Shown piece after piece: positions 1 through 10,200 of a stretch of 26,858 bases of DNA. The position numbers and the translations under genes are program-made. The stretch is taken from contig CALGHC010000648.1 of assembly GCA_937915965.1 (NCBI GenBank), positions 1 to 26,858 of the forward strand, given 5' to 3'. Positions within the stretch are counted from its first letter, which is position 1. Each line of letters opens with the position of its first letter. A model generated the notes under the pieces. The model did not search any database, was not told where the DNA came from, and saw only the letters and a program-made list of their open reading frames with translations. The DNA is from an uncultured Myxococcales bacterium. GTDB lineage: Bacteria; Myxococcota_A; UBA9042.

Positions 1-238
1 GCTTCGTGAACTGTCCCTCTCGGGATGCACGTGGAGCGCTGGACTCCGTGTGCGCAGCAGGGGTGTTCCCCGCTTGGAGGGGCTTTCTAGTGGAGCGTGA
101 CTCCAGGGTCAAGCGATTTTCCGACCGTTCGCCACCGTTTGTGGATCTTTCTTTCAGTGCCGTAGTTTCCAACGGTTTTTTTTCGCTGGGCTCCTGCCAA
201 AGACAGCACTGCGCGGCCTTCTGGCCCGAACGGAGAGG
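1..238. other. Non-coding edge with several short hairpins
   Basis: I see no credible protein gene here; the open frames run antisense to the tRNA and resemble no known family. The + strand holds GGAG/CTCC at 33-47, CCCC/GGGG at 68-82 followed by CTTTCT, and TGGAG/CTCCA at 91-105. An imperfect stem, ACCGTT (134-139) with AACGGT (171-176), is followed by a run of eight T. The last could be a weak terminator for a + strand transcript entering from the left. No known RNA family was recognised. Confidence 0.3.
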
Positions 239-323
239 TACCGGGGACCGGAATCGAACCGGCACGAGGCCAGGCCTCGAGGGAGTTTAAGTCCCTTGCG
301 TCTACCAATTTCGCCACCCCGGC
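239..323 (-). tRNA. trnL-UAA: tRNA-Leu (anticodon UAA)
   Basis: The minus strand folds as an 85-nt class II tRNA. The acceptor is GCCGGGG with CCCCGGT and discriminator A. The anticodon stem AGGGA/TCCCT encloses loop CTTAAAC, giving anticodon TAA. The long variable arm CGAGG-CCTGG-CCTCG is typical of tRNA-Leu, and the T loop is TTCGATT. The CCA end is not encoded: CCT follows the discriminator. It lies about 100 bp downstream of the giant lipoprotein gene on the same strand. I saw no clear promoter or intrinsic terminator between them, so read-through is possible. Confidence 0.96.
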
Positions 324-423
324 GAGGAGCGCAGTGTGACAGGCTCGGATCTCGGGGTCGAGTCCCGGCCCAGGCCCTCACGACGGCGCCGAAGTGGTCA
401 GCGCTCGTCCGTGCGCGTGCCAG

Positions 424-1200
424 CTAGTTCGGAGTCGGGCTCGCCTTGTTCTGATTCGCCTGGTTGAAGCCAAGCTGCCCAGTTGAGCCTGAGTACACCC
501 CGTTGCTGAACTCCATCACGTAGCCGCCGCAGTGGTTGGAACCCTGGGCCTTGTAGACCTTGATGTAGAACCAAGCCGAGTCATCGTTACACCAGGTCTT
601 CGCGTACCCGTAGCCGAGAGAGTTGTAGGGCATGTAGATGTCGCCGGCAGGCCCTGGGTTCATCTGACTCTTCCACATCCCGTAGGGCCCTGCCTTGCCG
701 TTCCCGGGTCCGTAGTTATAGCCAGGTCGCGTGCTCCAGCCCGAGTAGGACGTCGTGCAGTTGCACTCACCATACTCGGAGTCGTAGGAGGAGTAGGTGT
801 TCCTTGTGTAGGCCTTGAAGCGCGTGAACCAGTTGAAGTCCTCCTGGCCACAGCAGACGTTGTTGTCGTACTTCTTCAGGCTTGTCGGGTTGCCGTGGAC
901 ACCATGCGATGCCTTCCAATAGTCCGGAGAGGACGCCGCGGTCGGGCAGCCGCCACGCCACACGCTGAAGCGGTAGCGATTGCTGGGGTTCTTGATGAAC
1001 CGGAACCGGACTCGGAAGTTGTCGCAGGCCGACGTACCCGAGTCGGTCAGGTCCTGTGCGTACACCTTGAACCAGTCGATGTCGGCCTTCTCAACCATCA
1101 TACCGGCGAACAACTCGTAGCTACCACCCGTCTTGTCGGACATCGTCCCGCCGATCTGAACGGCGGTTTCACATGTGTCGTTCGGCTCGAATGTGTCCTT
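424..1200 (-). other. C-terminal PPC-like domain with a Tyr/Gly-rich insert
   Basis: Residues about 5798-6055 start with DTFEPNDTCETAVQIGG and ADIDWFKVYAQD. They continue with FRVRFRF, RYRFSVWRGGC, and finally SAWFYIKVYKAQGSNHCGGY and FSNGV. This is the pattern of bacterial pre-peptidase C-terminal (PPC) beta-sandwiches. About 100 residues rich in Tyr, Gly, Asn and Cys (CCGQEDFNWFTRF to YAKTW) sit between the two halves. There is no membrane helix and no sorting tag at the end. Confidence 0.6.
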
Positions 1201-4200
1201 GCCGTTGCACTCACAGCCATCCGCCATCGTGTTGTTGAGGTCGTAGAAACCCGTCGAACAGCCCTGGTTGATGCACTTGCCTGCGATACACTTCGCCGTC
1301 GCGTTCTTCGCCGGCTCCGTGCAGAAGGAGCTCGCGTTCTCGTCGATGATGCCATTGCAGTTATCGTCGATGTTGTTGCAGAGCTCCGCCACGCCGGGAT
1401 TGCGGCTCTTGTAGCCGTCTTGGCAGTCGCCACCGCCCTTCGGACAGATCTTTGGCTTGCCGATCGTCAGCATCTTGTCGGTGCACCAGTCGTCTCCGTC
1501 GGCATCGCAGCCCTCGTCGACGGCGCCGTTGCAGTTGTTGTCCTTGTCGTCACAGGTCTCCGTGCCCATCGGCTTGCAGTCCTGGCAATTGTCGTCGCAG
1601 TCGCCGTAGGTCTGCGTGCTGTAGAGCCCAGTCTTCTTGCAGAGGCATTTCGAGCTGTTCTGCACACCGTAGCCATCGACGTCGCCGTCGTAGTACCACT
1701 TGGTGCAGCCAGCTGAGTTCTCTGGGTCGATGACGCCGTCGCAATTGTTGTCCTTGCCGTCGCAGATCTCGCTGGAGCCTGGATTCTTCGTCTTGTTGGC
1801 ATCGTCGCAGTCGCCGCCACCCTTCGTGCAGACCTTGGGCGCGCCGACGACGCCCTTGTCGATCGCACAGTAGCCGTCGCCATCGACATCACACTTCTCG
1901 TCGACCGTTCCGTCGCAGTTGTTATCGAAGTCGTCACAGGTCTCAACGGCTTGCGGGTTCACGTTCGACTGCTTGTCGTTGCAGTCGTCGCCCGTCGTGC
2001 ACTCACTCTTCACCAAGTCATAGCAGTCAATGTACGAGGATGTCGCAGACGTGCAGTACTTCTTGTTGTCGCGAATGAAGCTCTGGTAGTTGGCCATCGA
2101 GGCCTGAAACTGCACGCCGGTGTAGGCGCCATTGCTGATCTTGTAGCCTCGCACCCAGCGGTCGGTGCCGCCTCGGTACAGCACGTCGTTGTGTACAACC
2201 AGGCCGCCATAGAGGGTGCCGCCCCATGTTCCGGTCATCGAGAACGTGCGCGCTGTCGAGCCGTTGCTCTTGTTGAACACGTAGACCGTCTTGCTGTTGT
2301 ACGCCATGCCATAGACGTAGTTTGTGTCACTAGCCACACCGCCTGTGTCGTAGCCGACGCTGCCGGATTGCCACACTTGCGAGCTGCTCACGCCGCTCTT
2401 CTTGTAGACGCGATACTGGTGATGGCTGCCGCTGTAGTAGTGGTCGGTCTTGTTGTCCCCGGCCAGATCCATCGAGTAGTACGTACCTGTACCAAAGCCG
2501 CCGAGGTACTTGAAGTCCGTGCCATAGCGGTAAATGGTCGTGCTGCTACTCCAGTTCGAGAACCAGTACTCCTTGCGGAACTCGTGGTAGGTCGCACCGT
2601 AGTTGCTCACGCTGTGGTTGACGTTGAGGCGCGCGCCGTCCCATGTAGGGGTGGTCGGCGTGGTCACCGTGCAATTAGCCGTCGCGACCAGCCCTGTCTT
2701 GGGGCAGGCGTAGGTGCTGAACAGCGGCTTGGACTTGTCGCAGTATCCGTCCTTGTCGGAGTCGCACTCCTCGTCGATGGTGCCATTGCAGTTGTTGTCG
2801 ACCCCGTCGCAGACCTCAGCACCCTGCGACGGGTACTTCGATGCGTTGGTGTCATCGCAGTCGCCCGACTTCGCGGCCGAGTACTTCGTGCATGACTCGT
2901 CGGTGATGCTGAAGTTGTCGATCACCAGCCCCAAACCCTTGTTGTTCAGGTTGTTCACGGTGTTGAAGTAGAACTCGACCTGAATCTCCTTGCCCGCGAA
3001 CTCCTTCATGTCAACGTCCACGTGATGCCACTGGTTGGCGACAGCGCTGGAGGCGCTCGCGCCAAGCACGTAGACCTCAAGCTCCGCGACGGACCAGCTG
3101 TTGGTGCCCGCGAGCCAGCTACGACACGAAGAGTTACCGTAGCTCGCGCCCGACTGACAGCGATATGTGTAGCCCAAGTTGCTGGAACCACTCGTCATGC
3201 TGCTTTGGTGGTACATATCGTGACCGCCGCCCCAAGTGGGCCCGTAGCTGCTGCTGTTGTACGTTCCATACTGCGGGTATCGGTAGTAGCTGTGCTTGGT
3301 GTTTCGTGTCACGGAGTACAGCCAGGCCGTGCTGGTGTTCACATAGCCGGCGGTCGACCACGAGTTGTTGTTGTAGCCGCCGAAGATGTAGCCGTTGGTC
3401 GCCTTGACCACGGTCATCGTGGCGCCCTTGCCGTTGCAGAGGCTGTGGAACGTCGACGAGCTGTTGCCGTTGACGCTCTTCTGGTAGCACAGCGTCCAGT
3501 TCTGGTTCGGGTTGCCGTAGAAGCCGTTGATCTTATTCATATCGCCGACGTTCAAGATCTTCGAGTCCTTGAAGGTCGCCCCAGCGCCGTCTTTCTTGCT
3601 CCAGATGGTCTTGAGGTACTTGCCTGCCTCGTAGACACGCACGGCGAAGGTGTCTTCTGTGGTCGCCGCGTTCACGCCGAGATACGCCGAGAACTTCAGG
3701 GACGTCTTGCCGGACGGCGGGACTTTGAACTTCGACGATGTCGCCGTGCCAGCCGTCGCGCCGAAGTCGAAGCTATTGAGCTTCTTGTCGCCGTAGTACA
3801 GCGCACCCTGCCCGCCCGCCGCGTAGGTCGCGTCGAGAGAGTGCTGCCAGCCCTGCGTGCCGGTGTAGTCGACACAGCTCGTTGGTGTCGTCTGCGTCCC
3901 GGCAGCGCACGTCTTCAGCGACCAGCCGACCAACTTCTTCTCGAAGTTCTCGCTGTACGGCGAAGAACCACAGGTGACACCTGGGCACTGGCACTGGAAG
4001 CTGCTGGTGCCAAACCCGTCGCCGTCGTCATCGTAGAACAGATTGACGCAGCCGGCAGCGTTGATGGCTGTGAGCACGCCGTCGCAGTTGTCGTCATACG
4101 GCGTCGCGCAGCTCTCAGCGGCTGCGGGATTAATGTTCTTGTTGTAGTCGTCACAGTCACCGCCGCCCTTCACGCACACCGCCGGACCGCCGATGGTGAC

Positions 4201-7200
4201 CATGTTCTGATCACAGTAGCCGTCACCGTCGTCGTCGCAGCCTTCATCCACGACGCCGTTGCAGTTGTTGTCCTTGCCGTCGCACAGCTCCGGGCTCGTC
4301 GGGTTCTGGGCCGCGTCTGTATCCGCGCAATCGTCGCCCTTGCCGTACTGTGCCGCCGTGAGCGGGCGCTTGCAGACGTAGCAGCTGAGCTTCGTCGCGT
4401 TCGGCGCGTCATACCAAGCGCCAAGGTAGTCCGAATACACGTAATCCTGGCCGTTAGAGACGCCCACGGCGTCCAAGACGTACACCTCAACGTCGACCGC
4501 GGTGAAGCTCGACCCAGAGCCGCCGTGCAGCCAGCCGTAACACTGGCTTGAGCCGTAGCCGTACCCGGTTGGGCACTCATAGCCGTGGCCGAGCCCGGTG
4601 GAGCCCGACACCATCGCGCTTGGCACGTGCAGATCGTGGCCGCCGCCCCAGGTGGGGCCGTAGCTTGAGCCGTTGTAGGTGCCGTACTCCGGATACCGGT
4701 AGTTCTTGTGCTTCGTGTTGCGGGTGAGGGAGTACAGCCATGACGTGTTGTGGTTGTCGTAGCTGCCGTTGTACCAGGACTTCGCGTTGAAGCCACCGAA
4801 CACGTAGCCGTTGTTCGCTTTGATGACGGTGATGCTCGCGCCCTTGCCGTTGCACTGGTTGTGGAAGGTGGTGGCGCTCGCGCCGTGTTTCGACTTGCTG
4901 TAGCACAGCTTCCAACCCTGATTTGCCTTGCCATACCAGTTGTTGAGCTGGCTCATCTGGGAGGTTGTGAGCAGGGACCCGCCCGTGAAACTGCCGAGGA
5001 TCGTCTTCGAGGTCGGCTCGCCGGTCTTCCAGTTCTTGTAGACCTGCGGCGTACCATCGGTCCAGCGGAACACGCCTTCGGAAGCCGCGTCGGTGTAGCC
5101 AAGCCAGTAGCTGATGTTTCCGCAGGCGGACTGCGCGGTCTGCCCGAGCAGCGTCGCCTCGGCCTTGTTGGCAGCGCTAGCCAGGTGGCCGCCCCATGCA
5201 TCACAAGCGGCCTCGGCTTGCGTCCATGTCGTGCCACTGTTGACGGCCTTGTAGCAGTTGCCGCCGACCTCACTACCGTCGCACGTCTGTTGCGATTTCG
5301 GGCAGGTCGCCTTGGCGCCGGCGTCGGTCACGATCATGTCGGTGTCGCAGTAGCCGTCGCCGTCGTCGTCACAGCCTTCATCAACGCTTGGGTTGTTCAC
5401 GTCGTAGATCGCGTAGCAGTAGACCTGGCCGACCGCGCCGGTAGAGGCGCAGAGCTCCGTTCCGTTGAACGCGAGCGCCCGGGGGCTGAGCGCCATCGTG
5501 TAGGAGACGCCATCGAACGCATGGGTGGTCAAGTCGTAGCGATACGTGTTGCCGCTCGAGTCGACGCGCCACAGCTTGCCGTTCTCCACGGCCAGCCCGC
5601 CGTACAGGTTGTTGCCGCTGAACGAGCCCGTGAGCGCGAAAGTCTCTGCGGTCTGCCCGTTCGTCTTGCTCAGCTTCCACACGGTGGTGCCGCTATAGCT
5701 CATCGCGTAGACGTAGTTCTCGTCGGCCGCGACGCTGGTCATGTACGAACTCAAGGGCGGCGCCGTCCACGTGACCGTGCTGGTCTTGCCCTTCATCTTG
5801 CGGATGAGAGAGGAGCTGCTGCTCGAGGTGTACTGAGCGGTGTAGTAGTAGTCGGCCGACTTGTCGCCCCACAGCTGCCATGTCGAGCTGAGCTTCGAAT
5901 CGAACTTGCCGAGCGGCGTCTGATTGATGCCATAGCGCCACACCCAGCCGCCGGCCCACTCTGGGAACCAGTACTCGTTGTGGAAGGCGTGGAAGCCACC
6001 GCCGTTGCTCTTGACGTCCATGCCGAGCGGCCGGCCCGTGAAGTCCACGTGCGCCGCAGGGATCTTGTGGCAATAGATGGGAGCCGCCGTCGCGCTGGAG
6101 CCGTAGCAGATCTCGGTGCCGTTGTTGGCTGACGAGTAGGGGGCGACCGGGATCTGCCACATCACCCCATCGGAGACGCCGGTGGCCAGATCGTAGCCAT
6201 ACACCCAACGATCCGTCGTGGCACGGTAGAGCTTGCTGCCCTGGACGGAGAGGCCGCCATACATCGCCGAGCCAGAGAAGTCGCCCGACAAGTTGAAGGT
6301 GCTCACCAAGGCACCGTTGGTCTTATCGAGACGGTAGATTGTCGCGCTGTTGTACCGGCCCGCGTAGACGTGGGAGTCCCCGACCGCGACGCCGCTCACG
6401 TAGGTGGTGAAGTACGGGCTCGTCCACTTCAGCGTGCTCGTGCCGCCCACGACCTTGTAGATGCGGGAGTACTTAGAGCTGCTGCTGTACCGCGCGGCGT
6501 ACACTTCGTTCCCGGCTTTCTCGGCGCTCAGCTGGTACACCGAGGTGAATCCAATGTCGAAGCTGCCGGTGTTCTTGAACGACAAGTCGTAGCGATGGAC
6601 GATCGAAGTGCCGTTCTGCGGGTACCAGTACTCGTTGTAGTAGGGGTGGAAGCCGCCACCGTAGCTGTGGGTCACCGGGCCCAATCGCGCTGGGATCAGC
6701 TTGGTCGTGTCCGTCGGAAGGGTGATGCAGGTCGCCGGCGAGGAGCTTGAGCTCGTACCGAAACACATCTCTTTGCCGTCGGTAGCGGACGAATAGGGGT
6801 ACGAGATGCCGCTCGTCAGCGATGCGCCGGTGTAGTTGCCGCTGCCGATCTCGAACTGGTAGACGCTCTGATCGTAGCCGGTCCGCCACAGCGTATCGCC
6901 CGTGATCATGAACCCGCCATACGAAGTCGGCAGCGCAGGGTAGTTCTTGAACGTGAAGTCCTTGCTGCTGTCGCGCGCGCCAGTGGTGCGGCTCAGCGCG
7001 TACACATAGTTGCTGCTGTAGTTCATGACGTAGACGTTGTCTTTGTGCACACCCACCCCAGAGAGGTAGTAGTTCAGCGTGGACTTGCTGCGCGTCGTCC
7101 AGACCTCCGAATTCGTGATGCCCTTGTACTTCGTCACATACGAGTAGTACGAGCTTGAGCTGCCGTACCAACGCGCCAGATAGTAGGTGTCTTCGCCCGG

Positions 7201-10200
7201 ATCACCGGCCACCTGTGTCATGGAGCTCATGCCGGAGTTGTGCGCGCCGATGTACTTTTTGGCCGTATCGTAGCGATAGATGGTCGTGCTGGACCACTGC
7301 GGGTACCACCACTCTTTCCGGAAGGGATGATAGCCACCACCGAAGTAGTTGGTGTTCATTGACGTGTAAACGGTCGACTTGGTCGTGCCGTACGCGTCCA
7401 GGTCGTAGCAGTACGGCAGCTCTAGGCCCGTGCTGTTGATGCACAGCTGCGTGCCCGTGTAGGCGACGCCGTAGGGCTGCGTCGCCACCTTGAAGCGGAG
7501 ACCGGCAAACGCGCCGTTGGTCAGGCTGTGCGTCGAGACATCGACAGCGGCCGAGGTGCGGTACAGCAGGTTATTGTGGATCGCGATGCCGCCGTAGTTC
7601 GTGCTCGTCGAGGTGCCGCTGCAGTTGAACTCCTTGGACGAGACACGCACGCCGTTGGACCGGTTGAACACGTAGATGTAGTTGCTGTTGTACGGCCCGG
7701 CGTAGACGTAATCGCCGTTCACCGCGACGCCAGTCAGGTAGTTGATCTGGGTGTTGCCGGTCCAGACGACCGAGGAGCTCATGCCCTTCATCTTACGCAC
7801 CCGAGCGATCGAGCTGGTCGTGCTGTACTGGGCGATGTAGTAGTTGTCCTCGTCTGTGTCCGACGTCAGGCCACGAATGTAGGCTTGGCCGGTCTGGAAG
7901 CTACCGATCTCCTTGTGGTCCGATCCGTAGCGATAAATCGACGTGTTGCCGCCCGTGTACTCGGGATACCACCACTCTTTGCGCTGGAGGTGGTAGCCAC
8001 CGCCATAGCTCTTCGGATCAACGCCGACCACAGCCGGGTCGTAGGTCGTCGCCGAAGAAGGCGCCTTGTAGCAAAATGGCAGGCCGCTGGTGCTGCTGTA
8101 GCACAACTCCGTGCCGTTGTAGGCCGAGCCATAGACGTAGGGCGTGACCCGGAACTTCATGCCGTCGTGCTTGCCGGTCGCCAGATCGTAGCGGTACACG
8201 TTGCGGTTGCTGTACGTCGCGCGAAACAGCTTGGTGCCGATGACGGCCAGGCCGCCGTAGGTGTACTGAGAGTCGTAGTCGCCCGAGAGCGCAAAGGTCT
8301 TCAGGAGGGCGCCCGTCGCCTTGTTTAGCTGATACACCGTGCTTGAGTTGTACCGCATGGCGTACACGGCCTTGTCGTCCGCCGCCACGCCGCTCATGTA
8401 GGTGGTGACGTACTGGTTCCACACCTGCGTCGCGCTCTTGTTCTTGAGCTTGTAGACACGACTGGTAGTGGACGATGACGTGTGACGCACGGCGTAGTAG
8501 TCGTCTTCATCGGCCGGTCCCCAGATCTGCTGAACGCTGCTCAAGCCGTTCGCAAACGTACCCAAGTAGCTGTTGTCGACCCCGTAGCGATGCACCGTGC
8601 CGCCCGACCACTCTGGGTACCAGTACTCCTTGTGCTTGAGGTGGAAGCCGCCGCCCTGGCCCTTCGGATCGACGCCGATGACCCGCTGCATGAACGACCC
8701 GTCGGTTGGGACGTTGTAGCAGTAGACGTTGCTGCTGCCGTCGCTGACGCAGACGTCTTTACCGTTGTACGCGGTGGTGTAGACCGTCGGCGCGACCTGG
8801 AAGCTGAAGCCGTCATAGACACCCGTGGTGATGTCATAGCGGTAGAACGTTCGGTCACTGTAGTTCGCGCGGAAGAGCTTGCCGCCGGCCGCGAAGAAGC
8901 TGCCGTAGGTGTACCCACCCGACCAGTAGCTCAGGTTGAACTGCTTGAGCTTGCTGCCGGTGCCGCGGTTGAAGACGTACACCGTGCTGCCGTTGTAGTT
9001 CATGGCGTAGACGCCGTTGGCATCCGCCGTGACGCCCGTCATGTAGGTCGTCTGGTAGGGGGCCGTCCAAATGAGCGTCGATGTGATGCCCTGGTGCTTG
9101 CGTACCCGGTCGTACGTCGAGCTGCCGGTGTAGCGACCGGTGTAGTACGTGTCCTCAAGCGGATCGCCCGCGATCCCCATGTGGCTGCCCTGACCGGTGC
9201 TGTGGCTGCCCTTCTGCACGTAGTCGTCGCCGTAGCGGTACACCGTCGCGCCTGACCAGCTCGGGTACCAGTACTCTTTGCGGAACAGGTGGTACATGCC
9301 GCCATACGAGTAGGTGTTCATGGTGATCGGCGCACCCTTGTACTGAGCGCCAACGAATGACTTGTAGTCGCAGTCGTTGTTCTTTCCGTCGCAGGTCTCG
9401 GTCGCGCCGGGGTGGATCTTCGCGTCCGTCTCATCACAGTCGCCGCCACGAGTCGCGGTGAACTTGTTCTGCTGCTGGCAGAAGCATCCGCCGGTGCCGT
9501 TGCCGTAGCCGTCGCCGTCTGTGTCCTCGAAGAACGTCACGCAGTTGAGCGCGTTTTTCTCGTTCAGCAGTCCGTTGCAGTTGTCGTCGAACGTCGTTGA
9601 ACAGTCTTCCTGCGCTCCCGGGTGCACCGTCGAATCCGTGTCGTTGCAGTCGTTACCCCCGTTCGGGCACCCCTTGCTGGCCGACACGTTGCCCGTGCAG
9701 TAGCCGTCGCCGTCCCCGTCAACACACGTCTCGTCGGCGCCGCCAGCGCAGTTATCATCGATGCCATTGCACTCTTCCGGAGCGCCTGGGTAGATCTTGT
9801 CGTTGTTGTCGTTGCAGTCGCCGACCCCCTTCACGCAGACCTTCGGCGTCCCGATGACGCTCTTGGCGTTGGTGCAGTACCCGTCACCGTCGATGTCGCA
9901 CTTCTCGTCGATGACCCCGTCGCAGTTGTTGTCAGCATCGTCGCAGATCTCGCTTTTACCCGGGTTCACCAACGCGTTGGCGTCGTCGCAGTCGTTGAGG
10001 CCCTTGTTGCACACGGCCGGCGTGCCAACGACGGTTTTGTTCTTGTCGCAGTAGCCGTCGTTGTCAGCGTCGCACTCGTTGTCCGCCGTGCCGTCGCAAT
10101 CCTGGTCGATGTTGTCGCAGATCTCCGTCACGCCAGGATGAACCGTCGACTTCGAATCGTCGCAGTCACCGCCGCCGTTCGGGCACACACCAGGCTGTCC

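Larger units (their letters stand above)
1330..5400 (-). repeat. MopE-type repeat array, second block, interrupted by inserted domains
   Basis: Units 24 to 31 continue the array after the propeller block. Unit 24 resumes at VDEGCDDDGDGYCD and hosts the C-type lectin/TLDc composite. Unit 25 is intact. Unit 26 hosts the MAM/TLDc composite, and unit 27 the seventh propeller-like domain. Units 28-30 are intact. A partial unit (CNNIDDNCNGIIDENASSFC) ends the array before the C-terminal domain. Each interrupted unit keeps its own Cys and Asp pattern on both sides of the insert. Confidence 0.85.

Noticed and set aside
3022..4551. A 509-codon + strand open frame, and similar ones at 532-1716 and 4750-6132
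   Set aside because: These are shadows of the minus-strand gene, with low-complexity Val/Arg/Ala composition and no ribosome sites or domains.
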